DNA of 18,198 nt from Treponema sp. (GTDB lineage: Bacteria > Spirochaetota > Spirochaetia > Treponematales > Treponemataceae), in the NCBI GenBank assembly GCA_024691105.1, contig JAILNY010000069.1:1-18198 (forward strand). Direction: 5' to 3'. Each line of letters begins with the position of its first letter. Position 1 is the first letter of the stretch. This document shows positions 1 through 7,507 of this stretch, one piece after another. Both the position numbers and the translations under genes were made by a program. The notes beneath the pieces were generated by a model. The model was not told where the DNA came from and did no database searches. It saw only the letters and a list, made by a program, of their open reading frames with translations.

Positions 1-43
1 GGCGTAAAGCCGCGTACTAAACCGCTGCCTTGTTTCGCTTAAT

Positions 44-181
44 AGTTCAATTTCATTAAATCAGCAAACCCGACTTGATGATTTAATATTCCTACTTTTC
101 TTTATAATCGCTTCTCCGCGCAAACCCTAAAGTTCAATTAATTTTATCAGCAAGCTTGACTTGCTGATAAAATATACCTAA
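44..181. repeat. Two related hairpin repeats with compensatory stem changes
   Basis: Two copies of a roughly 51-base unit lie 87 bases apart, at 44-95 and 131-181. Each starts with AGTTCAATT, continues into a hairpin and ends in a version of ATWCCTAM. In copy 2 the stem is a perfect 14 bp (141-154 with 160-173, loop of 5). In copy 1 the stem is ATTAAATCA (55-63) with TGATTTAAT (79-87), then CAA/TTG inside one G/A mismatch. Two adjacent stem positions differ between the copies and are compensated on the opposite arm, so the folded form appears to be selected. Neither copy is followed by a U-run on either strand, so they are not ordinary terminators. Copy 2 abuts the stop codon of the minus-strand gene at 182. 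Possible roles are recombination sites of a cassette array or a small interspersed palindromic element. Confidence 0.7.
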
Positions 182-580
182 TTAATCAAATATACAATCT
201 TTATTTTTTTCAACATATTCTTGTAAATATTCACAAAGGGAAGGAGAGAATGTTCCATATTTCATATCAGTTTCTACGAATTCGTCTTTTTCTCCTTCTT
301 CAAAGGCTTTAATATAATTGTTTGCAATTTCTACATTACTAATTTCGATTAAGGCTTCTTTTAATTCTTTTGGATCAGTATTTGGATAACAATCTTTATA
401 TAAACTGAAACCACCATTGTTCATTTCTGCATCGTAGTTAAAACAAAGTACAGCTTTTCGCTGAATCTCAGATAATGAAGATATATCCTTAAAACATACA
501 TCTTCAACAAATTTATTCCAGCGTTTGTCTTTTTCAGAAAGAGTATATATATTTTTTTTACCCTTTATAAATAATTTCAT
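182..580 (-). CDS. Small DMP19/DUF4375-like protein, possible cassette gene
   Basis: This is a 132-residue soluble protein with no signal peptide or membrane segment. The middle part, with an NxGGF motif near residue 56 in a helix-rich context (residues about 40-95), resembles the DMP19/DUF4375 family as I remember it. That family is small, poorly characterised and often found among accessory and toxin-immunity-like genes. The N-terminal 35 residues are lysine-rich. The ribosome site is weak (AAGAA about 5 bases before ATG). A CAGGC/GCCTG hairpin lies just upstream at 594-609. The gene sits alone between hairpin-rich sequence on both sides and is read in the same direction as the integrase upstream of it, as expected for a cassette gene of a reversed integron. 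Family assignment is moderate; function is unknown. Confidence 0.6.
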   Translation of the reverse strand: MKLFIKGKKNIYTLSEKDKRWNKFVEDVCFKDISSLSEIQRKAVLCFNYDAEMNNGGFSLYKDCYPNTDPKELKEALIEISNVEIANNYIKAFEEGEKDEFVETDMKYGTFSPSLCEYLQEYVEKNKDCIFD

Positions 581-861
581 ACTTTATTCTTAGCAGGCCC
601 GTGAGCCTGTCGCGATAACAAATCTTCTCCGTTTCCGCAAAGAATCCTTTATTACTTCTAAAAATGCGGTAATAAAATTTTGCGAGATAAACTTATACCT
701 AATAATACCAGATTTATGTTTTTTTTCAAGTTATCTTATATGGATACGCATAAGGTTACAAATAAAACTCTTGGAGTGCGGAAGCCTCAGATATTTATAA
801 TTGTACTTCTATGCTGGATTTACTTTGAGAAAGATAAATAAATATAAGACTGGTTTTTCGC
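581..861 (-). other. Non-coding leader region with hairpins between GC-rich element and small gene
   Basis: No convincing gene lies here. The part nearest the small gene holds two hairpins: CAGGC/GCCTG (594-598 with 605-609), and an interrupted stem of CGCAAA (636-641) with TTTGCG (679-684) enclosing TTTATTAC (648-655) with GTAATAAA (669-676). The stretch CGGAGAAG followed by an AT-rich run also occurs near 108-119, so this region and the left edge look related. TATACCTAAT occurs at both 694-703 and 173-182. Positions 730-861 are AT-rich and show nothing recognisable. Confidence 0.5.
702..729 (-). promoter_or_regulatory. Candidate promoter for the DMP19-like gene
   Basis: On the minus strand TTGAAA (724-729) is followed after 16 bases by TATTAT (702-707). 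A start near 695 would give a 5' leader of about 115 bases containing two hairpins. The region is AT-rich, so chance matches are possible. Confidence 0.4.
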
Positions 862-984
862 GTTAGGCTATGGAGCGGTGCGAAGCAGCCGACCTTGCGA
901 GTACTACGAGCAAGGAGGCCGGCCGTAGGTAAGCCGCGAAACAGCCGACCCTGCGCAATAAGTGTGCGCAGGGGAACGCCCTAA
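862..984. repeat. GC-rich structured element next to the integrase 3' end
   Basis: A 123-base GC-rich block stands in AT-rich surroundings. It contains two tandem versions of one unit: GCGAAGCAGCCGACC (880-894) and GCGAAACAGCCGACC (936-950), each running into a hairpin. The first is CCTTGC (893-898) with GCAAGG (910-915). The second is CCCTGCGCA (949-957) with TGCGCAGGG (965-973), loop of 7. A GGCCGGCC palindrome lies between them at 917-924. The left end is GTTAGGC (862-868), identical to the integron core consensus GTTRRRY; the right end is GCCCTAA (978-984). It starts 7 bases beyond the integrase stop. It could be an attI/attC-like site or an interspersed palindromic repeat; the sequence alone does not decide. 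Confidence 0.65.
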
Positions 985-991
985 AAAAAAA

Positions 992-2245
<1,254 letters not shown>

Positions 2246-2394
2246 TTACAAACTCCTTAAAAGAAAAGATTTTGAGAAAAATTGAATAAAACAAAAACTA
2301 AAATAAAAAACTAAAAAAAATTGAAATTAAAAAAAATGAAAAATGATTCTTAGGTCTAAAAAAAATGTCTGCAGGTCAAAAAAAATTAAAGATA
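2246..2394. other. A/T-run spacer between integrase and tRNA
   Basis: This stretch is dominated by A-runs on the plus strand. AGGTC plus an A-run occurs twice (2352-2366 and 2374-2386). On the minus strand, running out of the tRNA gene, the runs become T-tracts (eight T at 2378-2385) that could end tRNA transcription. No gene is seen. Confidence 0.5.
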
Positions 2395-2467
2395 TCGGGC
2401 AAGCCGGATTCGAACCGGCGGCCTCAACGTCCCGAACGTTGCGCGCTACCAACTGCGCTATTGCCCG
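2395..2467 (-). tRNA. tRNA-Pro(CGG)
   Basis: The minus strand folds as a complete 73-base tRNA. The acceptor stem pairs CGGGCAA with TTGCCCG and has discriminator A. The D arm is GCGC-AGTTGGTA-GCGC. The anticodon stem CAACG/CGTTG has loop TTCGGGA with anticodon CGG, and the T arm is GCCGG-TTCGAAT-CCGGC. No CCA is encoded. The gene lies 149 bases upstream of the integrase on the same strand and is divergent from the pseudouridine synthase gene. Confidence 0.97.
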
Positions 2468-2479
2468 TTTAGTATGAAT

Positions 2480-2508
2480 AATTTACATTCATTTTGGATT
2501 GATGTCAA
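2480..2508 (-). promoter_or_regulatory. Promoter of tRNA-Pro
   Basis: On the minus strand a perfect -35 TTGACA (2503-2508) is followed after exactly 17 bases by TAAATT (2480-2485). Transcription would start near 2473, about 6 bases before the mature tRNA end. The 15 bases GTATGAATAATTTAC (2472-2486) recur in the pckG promoter. Confidence 0.75.
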
Positions 2509-2528
2509 CATCCTTTGATTGGTATAAT
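2499..2528 (+). promoter_or_regulatory. Promoter of rsuA-type gene, leaderless
   Basis: TTGATG (2499-2504), an 18-base spacer and a perfect TATAAT (2523-2528) end only 6 bases before the ATG at 2535, so the transcript should begin at or beside the start codon. The -35 box overlaps the tRNA -35 box on the other strand by two bases. Confidence 0.75.
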
Positions 2529-2534
2529 TATAAA

Positions 2535-3284
2535 ATGGAATTTTTTAAGGAACTTATTTCCCGTGTTTTAATTTCAAAAAAAATCTGCACTCAGCGAAAC
2601 GCAAAAATTTTTATTAAAAAAAATGAGATTATTGTAAATGATATAAAAATTGATGACCCGTCGTTTTTAGTTGATTCTGAGCATGATGTTATTTTTGTAA
2701 ACGGAACGAGATTAATGCCCTTTTCGCATATTTATCTTATGATGAATAAGCCCTGTGGCGCTGTGTGCTCGACGGTTTCGGACAGTCATAAAACGGTTTT
2801 TGATTTTATTCCGCAAAGCCTTTCTCTTGATTTAGATTCCCTTAAATGCTGCGGCCGGCTCGACTGCGATACTTCAGGCCTTTTGCTTTTTTCAACAAAT
2901 GGAACTTTTCTTCACAATATTACTTCTCCGGAAAGTAATATTACAAAAACTTATTATGCTCATTTGCGCGACAAAGTTTCTGCCTCTGATATGACAAAAT
3001 ACAAAGACGCGGCCGCCAGTGGCATTACAATCCCAGCTCAGAAAAAATCCCCTGAGTTAAAATGCGCTCCGGCTGTCATCAATTTTATAAACGAGAGCGA
3101 ATGTACTATCACAGTTACCGAAGGAAAATTCCACGAAGTCCGCCGCATTTTTCTTGCTCTCGAAAATGAAGTTACATCTCTTAAGCGCATTGCAATCGGC
3201 AGCCTGATTCTTGATAAAAATTTACAGGAAGGTGAGTGCAGTCTTGTTTCAGAAGAAGAACTGAAAAAGATATTTATAAATTAA
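2535..3284 (+). CDS. rsuA: 16S rRNA pseudouridine synthase, RsuA/RluB/E/F family
   Basis: A 249-residue enzyme that isomerises a uridine in ribosomal RNA to pseudouridine. Residues 1-60 form an S4 RNA-binding domain. The catalytic domain begins at YLMMNKPCGAVCS (67-79), has the hallmark GRLDCDTSG with catalytic D110, and ends with EGKFHEVRRIF and a typical IGSLIL strand. Length equals that of small RsuA-type enzymes. A TTG at 2499 would extend the frame, but it lies in the promoter -35 box and adds residues outside the S4 fold, so ATG 2535 is preferred. There is no Shine-Dalgarno and the -10 box is 6 bases upstream, which points to a leaderless message. The stop overlaps that of the convergent minus-strand gene by 4 bases. 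The exact target uridine (RsuA or RluE/F type) cannot be fixed from sequence alone. Confidence 0.88.
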   Translation: MEFFKELISRVLISKKICTQRNAKIFIKKNEIIVNDIKIDDPSFLVDSEHDVIFVNGTRLMPFSHIYLMMNKPCGAVCSTVSDSHKTVFDFIPQSLSLDLDSLKCCGRLDCDTSGLLLFSTNGTFLHNITSPESNITKTYYAHLRDKVSASDMTKYKDAAASGITIPAQKKSPELKCAPAVINFINESECTITVTEGKFHEVRRIFLALENEVTSLKRIAIGSLILDKNLQEGECSLVSEEELKKIFIN

Positions 3285-3757
3285 TATCCCGAAAAAAGCA
3301 TTATTAAAAATGTCGGTGAAAAACCAACGTAATATTTAAAATTGCCTGATACAAACGGAGTTTCATGTGGAAATGTCCATGTCATTTTTAAGATTACGCA
3401 TACTCCTCTTATGGCAATTTCTGTAAACAACTGGGGTCGATTGTCTGTGCTGAACTGAACTCCTATTCCGCCTGTTAAATCTACAATTCCCATAACGGTT
3501 GCCGCAAGTCCTCCGGATAATCTGAAATCTTTCTGGTAATGTGATAGCTCGGTACCAAACTGGGCATATATTCCTATCGGGCAAAAGTACAATTGTGCGC
3601 CCAGGTCTGTAATAAAGTAATCAGGCTTGTCAAAATATATATTTGTTATCGGAATGATTATAGTATCAAATTTTTTATCTTCTTTTTCTTGAGCACATAA
3701 TGTCCCAAAAGAAAAAAAGAGAACAGATAAAATACCGATAAACTTAATCTTCCTCAT
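3281..3757 (-). CDS. Small exported protein, probable outer-membrane beta-barrel
   Basis: The 158-residue product starts with a clear signal peptide (MRKIK, a hydrophobic core, cleavage probably after LCA near residue 22). The mature part is a series of short alternating hydrophobic strands rich in glycine and aromatic residues (YFCPIGIYAQFGTEL, LSGGLAATVMGIVDLTGGIGV, KYYVGFSPTF) and ends in an aromatic residue, as small outer-membrane barrels do. I recognise no named family. It lies downstream of pckG on the same strand, separated from it by a strong terminator, so it is probably transcribed separately, but I found no convincing promoter. Its stop shares TTAA with the convergent rsuA stop. 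A lipoprotein reading (GTLC as lipobox) is possible but weaker. Confidence 0.65.
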   Translation of the reverse strand: MRKIKFIGILSVLFFSFGTLCAQEKEDKKFDTIIIPITNIYFDKPDYFITDLGAQLYFCPIGIYAQFGTELSHYQKDFRLSGGLAATVMGIVDLTGGIGVQFSTDNRPQLFTEIAIRGVCVILKMTWTFPHETPFVSGNFKYYVGFSPTFLIMLFSGY

Positions 3758-3798
3758 AAAGATAATTCTGACATAGTTTTATTTATTTGTCTAATGAA

Positions 3799-3855
3799 TA
3801 AAAAAAATCCTGCAGGCTTTTATGCTTGCAGGATTTATCGCAGCCTTGCGGCTGC
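3799..3855 (-). terminator. Rho-independent terminator of pckG, with extra hairpin
   Basis: On the minus strand after the pckG stop, a GCAGCC/GGCTGC hairpin (3840-3845 with 3850-3855, loop of 4) is followed by a long stem, AAATCCTGCA (3805-3814) with TGCAGGATTT (3827-3836), extended by GGC/GCT. Immediately after it comes a T-tract (A-run 3800-3807 on plus). Confidence 0.9.
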
Positions 3856-3872
3856 ATATGTCTTAAGCGGAC

Positions 3873-5720
3873 TTATTTAGAAAGTCTTGCTTCCAAGTCG
3901 TTAAGACAGTCTGTAAGTTCTTTTGGAAGGTGAGTTCCGAATTTTGGATAGTGGTTTTCACGAATATCCTTAACTTCTTTTAACCAGCCTTCTGTATCAA
4001 CTTTAAGAATCTGTGGAAGTGTTTCTTTGTAGTAGTCAGCAAGACCGTCTGTGTTGATTGCACCGTCTTTTGGCATAAATCCGATAGGTGTTTCAACTGC
4101 ATTGTCTTTTCCGTCACAGCGGTCAAAAATCCATGCAAGAACGCGTGAGTTATCACCGTATCCTGGCCACATAAATCCACCAGGAAGTTTGTCGTTGTTT
4201 TCGTCCTTGCGGAACCAGTTAACGTAGAAGATCTTAGGAAGTTTGTCCTGATCTGCTTTTGCACCTACGTCTACCCAGTGCTGGAAGTAGTCACCCATGT
4301 TGTAACCACAGAATGGGAGAATAGCAAATGGGTCACGGCGGATTTTACCAACCTGGCTTGCATCAATTGTAGAAGCAGCTGTGATTTCTGAACCTACGAT
4401 AGATCCGAGGAATACACCGTGGTTCCAGTTGCGTGCCTGGTGTACGAGAGGTACAGTAGAAGGACGGCGACCACCAAAGAGGATAGCAGAGATAGGAACT
4501 CCGTTTGGATCTTCCCATTCTGGTGCGATACATGGACACTGTTTTGCAGGTGCTGTAAAGCGAGCATTTGGATGAGCAAATTCTTCACCCTTAGGAGATT
4601 TGTCTTTTGCAAGAGCGTCGCGTGTCTGACCTTTCCAGTCAACAAGCTTTCCTTTTGCAGGATATCCAATTCCTTCCCACCAAACGTCTCCATCTTCTGT
4701 AAGAGCACAGTTTGTAAAGATTGTATTTGAAGAAGCAGAAATAAGAGCGTTCTTGTTAGATTCTTCAGAAGTTCCTGGAGCAACACCAAAGAATCCTGCT
4801 TCTGGGTTGATAGCATAAAGACGACCGTCTTTGCCGAATTTCATCCATGCAATATCGTCACCGATTGTTTCAACTTTCCAACCAGGAATTGTAGGAATAA
4901 GCATTGCAAGGTTTGTCTTTCCACATGCAGAAGGGAAAGCACCTGTAACGTATTTAACTTCGCCCTGTGGATTAGTAAGTTTAAGGATGAGCATGTGTTC
5001 TGCAAGCCAGCCTTCTTCGCGTGCAAGTACTGTAGCGATACGGAGTGCAAAACATTTTTTTCCGAGAAGAGCGTTTCCACCGTAACCTGATCCGTAAGAC
5101 CAGATGAGGTGTTCTTCTGGGAACTGTGAAATATATTTGTGTTCAACGTCAGCGCAAGGCCAGATACCATTGTCTTTTTCGCCGTTGTTAAGAGGTTTAC
5201 CAACTGAGTGGAGACAAGGAACAAATTCACCGTCTGTACCGATTACGTCAAGAACTTTTTTTCCAGCCCTTGTCATGATGTCCATGTTAAGAACAACGTA
5301 TTCAGAGTCAGTAATTTCGATACCGTTTTTAGAAATAGGAGATCCGAGTGGACCCATACAGAATGGAATTACATACATTGTACGACCGTGCATACAACCT
5401 GTGTAAAGACCTTTCATTGTTGCCTTAAGTTCAACAGGGTCAATCCAGTTGTTTGTAGGACCTGCATCTTCCTGTTTTACAGAAGAGATGAATGTACGTC
5501 CTTCAACACGTGCAACGTCTGATGGAAGTGAACGGAAAAGGAAGCTGTTAGGCTTTTTTGCAAGTGGAGTTGCAAGGCCAGCGTCAACACACTTTTTCAT
5601 CAAGCGGTCGTATTCTTCCTTTGAACCATCACAAACGTAAACGTCATCTGGTTCACACATTTTAACAACTTCTTCTACCCATGCTTTAATTTTAGCATGT
5701 TTGATGTCATTTATTGTCAT
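3873..5720 (-). CDS. pckG: Phosphoenolpyruvate carboxykinase (GTP)
   Basis: A 615-residue cytosolic enzyme that interconverts oxaloacetate + GTP and PEP + CO2 + GDP. It is close to full family length. Diagnostic parts are DVARVEGRT with PEP-binding R71, SGYGGNALLGKKCFALRIA (about 211-229), the P-loop FPSACGKTN (262-270) with the active-site cysteine C266 typical of GTP-type enzymes, and the kinase-2 motif IGDDIAWM (286-293). In anaerobes the enzyme often runs towards oxaloacetate and is abundant. Strong expression is consistent here with a good ribosome site (AAGGAG 8 bases before ATG), a recognisable promoter and a strong terminator. It is transcribed alone, divergent from the DUF2156 gene. 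Confidence 0.97.
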   Translation of the reverse strand: MTINDIKHAKIKAWVEEVVKMCEPDDVYVCDGSKEEYDRLMKKCVDAGLATPLAKKPNSFLFRSLPSDVARVEGRTFISSVKQEDAGPTNNWIDPVELKATMKGLYTGCMHGRTMYVIPFCMGPLGSPISKNGIEITDSEYVVLNMDIMTRAGKKVLDVIGTDGEFVPCLHSVGKPLNNGEKDNGIWPCADVEHKYISQFPEEHLIWSYGSGYGGNALLGKKCFALRIATVLAREEGWLAEHMLILKLTNPQGEVKYVTGAFPSACGKTNLAMLIPTIPGWKVETIGDDIAWMKFGKDGRLYAINPEAGFFGVAPGTSEESNKNALISASSNTIFTNCALTEDGDVWWEGIGYPAKGKLVDWKGQTRDALAKDKSPKGEEFAHPNARFTAPAKQCPCIAPEWEDPNGVPISAILFGGRRPSTVPLVHQARNWNHGVFLGSIVGSEITAASTIDASQVGKIRRDPFAILPFCGYNMGDYFQHWVDVGAKADQDKLPKIFYVNWFRKDENNDKLPGGFMWPGYGDNSRVLAWIFDRCDGKDNAVETPIGFMPKDGAINTDGLADYYKETLPQILKVDTEGWLKEVKDIRENHYPKFGTHLPKELTDCLNDLEARLSK

Positions 5721-5750
5721 ATAAAACTCCTTAACAAGTTAGGTATGAAT

Positions 5751-5779
5751 AATTTACTAAATTTTCTACTTATATTCAA
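5751..5779 (-). promoter_or_regulatory. Promoter of pckG
   Basis: On the minus strand TTGAAT (5774-5779), 17 bases and TAAATT (5751-5756) give a start near 5744 and a leader of about 24 bases. The -10 box and initiation region share the 15-base sequence GTATGAATAATTTAC (plus strand 5743-5757) with the tRNA-Pro promoter. Confidence 0.6.
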
Positions 5780-5861
5780 TATCTGAACTCATTTAAAGGG
5801 CTCGCGCGGATACTTTGCAGGTTTGAATTTTTCGTGTAATTATTTATAGTTACGATTTTTG

Positions 5862-5890
5862 TTGAATTCTCAAAATAAATAACGTATCTT
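5862..5890 (+). promoter_or_regulatory. Promoter of the DUF2156 gene, near-leaderless
   Basis: TTGAAT (5862-5867), a 17-base spacer and TATCTT (5885-5890) end 8 bases before the ATG at 5899. No Shine-Dalgarno is present. Confidence 0.55.
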
Positions 5891-5898
5891 TATAGAGT

Positions 5899-6780
5899 AT
5901 GATTTTAACCGATGAACAGCTCAAGCTCCGCGATTCACTTTATGCTAAAAACTCGATTGTCTGCGAAGACTGTTTTTTAGGCTATCTTGTCTGGAAAGAA
6001 AAATACGGTCTTACAGAAAAAATCATTAACGGAACATCGGTTATCCTTACTTCAAAAAATTCAGTTTACAGCTTTCCGACGCTGCAGGACGAAAGTTCTT
6101 TGGTTAACGTGGTGAATGAACTTACGGCGCTTGACGGCTTTTGCTTTGACCGCATTTCTCTTGAGCAAAAAACACTCCTTGAAAAAGCATTTCCCGGCCG
6201 GTTTGACTTTAGAGAAGAGCGCGGAATGTTTGACTATGTTTACGACATAGATTCACTTTGTACGGTAGCCGGTTCAAAACTTTCTAAAAAACGCAATCAT
6301 ATAAATGCATTTCTTTCTATATACAATGACTGGAAGATAAAAGAAATCGATGAGTCTAATCTTAACGAGGTCCTTGATTTTGCGCGCGTCTGGTATGAAC
6401 GTAAAACGGGCGGTGACACAGAAATGGGGGATTTAAGCCTTGGTTATGAACGTGATTCGCTTTTGAAGCTTGTTCCGCATTTAAAAGAAATTGGTGCAGA
6501 AGGGGTTGCCTTGTATGTTGAAGGAAAAATTGTAGCTTTTACGGTCGGTCAAAGGTTAAGTGAACGTGCTTATGATACGGTCTTTGAAAAGGCCGATGAT
6601 ACAGTTCGCGGCGCCTACAATATGATAAACCGCGAGTTTGCCCGCTACCTTAAGCAAAAGTATCCTGAACTTAAGCTTATAAACCGCGAAAACGACCTTG
6701 ATTTACCGGGTTTAAGAAAGGCAAAGCTTTCTTATATGCCGTCTTTAGTGGTTGAAAAATATTCTGCACGGCTTAAATAA
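5899..6780 (+). CDS. DUF2156 / phosphatidylglycerol lysyltransferase C-terminal-like (GNAT-fold) protein
   Basis: This 293-residue soluble protein matches the stand-alone DUF2156 family as I know it. It has the central FDYVYDIDSL and LSKKRNHIN motifs (about 111-135) and the C-terminal INRENDLDLPGLRKAKLSYMPS (about 261-282). In lysyl-PG synthases this fold transfers aminoacyl groups from tRNA to lipid, but stand-alone members lack the membrane flippase part and their acceptors are generally unknown. There is no signal peptide or membrane segment, so an aminoacyltransferase or acyltransferase in the cytosol is the safest reading. It begins directly after a promoter without a ribosome site and ends just before a strong terminator, so it is a single-gene unit. 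Confidence 0.8.
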   Translation: MILTDEQLKLRDSLYAKNSIVCEDCFLGYLVWKEKYGLTEKIINGTSVILTSKNSVYSFPTLQDESSLVNVVNELTALDGFCFDRISLEQKTLLEKAFPGRFDFREERGMFDYVYDIDSLCTVAGSKLSKKRNHINAFLSIYNDWKIKEIDESNLNEVLDFARVWYERKTGGDTEMGDLSLGYERDSLLKLVPHLKEIGAEGVALYVEGKIVAFTVGQRLSERAYDTVFEKADDTVRGAYNMINREFARYLKQKYPELKLINRENDLDLPGLRKAKLSYMPSLVVEKYSARLK

Positions 6781-6784
6781 CTCT

Positions 6785-6817
6785 TTTTCCGCGCGGCGCG
6801 GAAAATCTTTTGTTTTC
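6785..6817 (+). terminator. Rho-independent terminator after DUF2156 gene
   Basis: TTTTCCGCG (6785-6793) pairs perfectly with CGCGGAAAA (6797-6805) around a 3-base loop and is followed by TCTTTTGTTTT. It lies 4 bases beyond the stop codon. Confidence 0.88.
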
Positions 6818-6857
6818 CAGGCGGCTTAAAAAATATTAAAGAAATTAATTATTTCTA

Positions 6858-6886
6858 TTGAAGAATCTCCCTGAAAGTTATATACT
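6858..6886 (+). promoter_or_regulatory. Promoter of the 6893 gene, leaderless
   Basis: TTGAAG (6858-6863), exactly 17 bases and TATACT (6881-6886) end 6 bases before ATG 6893. No ribosome site lies between, so the predicted start of transcription falls on the start codon. Confidence 0.7.
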
Positions 6887-6892
6887 TTTCCT

Positions 6893-7393
6893 ATGTCAGC
6901 ACAGGCAGCGCTGGAAAAAATTCTTCCGGCCTATGAGTCTTATTATACTGTCATCCGCAACGACGTGGAAAAACCTTTTGCCGCTCAGGCAGAGTTTCGT
7001 TCCCATAGTGAAAAATTTGTCTTAGTAAAATCAGCTAAAATTGCAGATATCGATTCAAACGAGTTTGTCTATTTTTCCACTCTCGAAAAAGCCGACATCT
7101 TTATTTTAAGAAAACTTGCATCCCTTGCATGGGAAAGCGGGCTTAAAAAAGTTCAGCCTTATAACGGACACCGTAACTCGGATGTAACGCTGATTGTCGT
7201 TGCCGAGTCTTTTTCTGAAGAAGTTTACAAACTGGCGCGAAAAATTAAATTTTCAAAAAATTATATGCTTGGCCTTTATGGCTGGAGTAACTTTAGATTT
7301 GCGGCTGTGGATTTATCGCAAAAAAAAGCGGTCTCAAATTTTCAGGGAAGAGATATAAAAAAACTCTTCAATAAAGCAGGTCTTTTGTCATAA
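6893..7393 (+). CDS. Conserved protein of unknown function, 166 residues
   Basis: A soluble protein without signal peptide or membrane segments. Recognisable blocks are AEFRSHSEKFVLVKSAKIAD (about 33-52), SNEFVYFSTLE, the polar block NGHRNSDVTLIVV (about 90-102), a helix rich in lysine and the end NFQGRDIKKLFNKA. I recall similar small proteins annotated only as hypothetical in anaerobic Firmicutes and spirochaetes, which fits a conserved cytosolic protein, but I cannot name a family or activity. The conserved-looking H-R-N-S-D cluster could be a ligand or active site. It is a single gene with its own promoter and is followed by a long A/T inverted repeat. Confidence 0.7.
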   Translation: MSAQAALEKILPAYESYYTVIRNDVEKPFAAQAEFRSHSEKFVLVKSAKIADIDSNEFVYFSTLEKADIFILRKLASLAWESGLKKVQPYNGHRNSDVTLIVVAESFSEEVYKLARKIKFSKNYMLGLYGWSNFRFAAVDLSQKKAVSNFQGRDIKKLFNKAGLLS

Positions 7394-7397
7394 GAGT

Positions 7398-7431
7398 CTT
7401 TTTAAAAACTGCGTCTGTGGTTTTTAAAAAG
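7398..7431 (+). terminator. Possible weak terminator or A/T hairpin before cstA
   Basis: CTTTTTAAAAAC (7398-7409) and GTTTTTAAAAAG (7420-7431) are a perfect 12-bp inverted repeat with a 10-base loop, 4 bases after the stop codon. Only a short T-rich stretch follows, and the stem is nearly all A/T, so termination efficiency is uncertain. Confidence 0.5.
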
Positions 7432-7487
7432 GCTTTGTGTGACTTTGACATAATACAAATGCGGCGCTCTGCGTTCGTTAAAAAATT

Positions 7488-7493
7488 TATAAT
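7488..7493 (+). promoter_or_regulatory. Candidate -10 box of cstA
   Basis: A perfect TATAAT lies 14 bases before the cstA ATG, just ahead of GGAGG. I see no good -35 box at 16-18 bases. A TTGACA at 7445-7450 is too far away (37 bases). Confidence 0.4.
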
Positions 7494-7507
7494 TGTTGGA
7501 GGAAAAG

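Noticed and set aside
44..181. Hairpin pair as classical integron attC sites
   Set aside because: The outer elements run GTTCAAT...CCTAA, the reverse of the attC order (RYYYAAC...GTTRRRY), and the spacing of 87 bases leaves no room for a gene.
2395..2467. tRNA-Pro 3' end as the attachment site of an integrated element
   Set aside because: I found no second copy of the tRNA 3' end between 1 and 2394, so no island boundary can be shown.
3980..5640. Many open frames on both strands within pckG
   Set aside because: They are shadows caused by the biased codon use of a highly expressed gene, with no family features.
7445..7450. Perfect TTGACA upstream of cstA as its -35 box
   Set aside because: The only good -10 (7488-7493) is 37 bases away, and no -10 lies at 16-18 bases.
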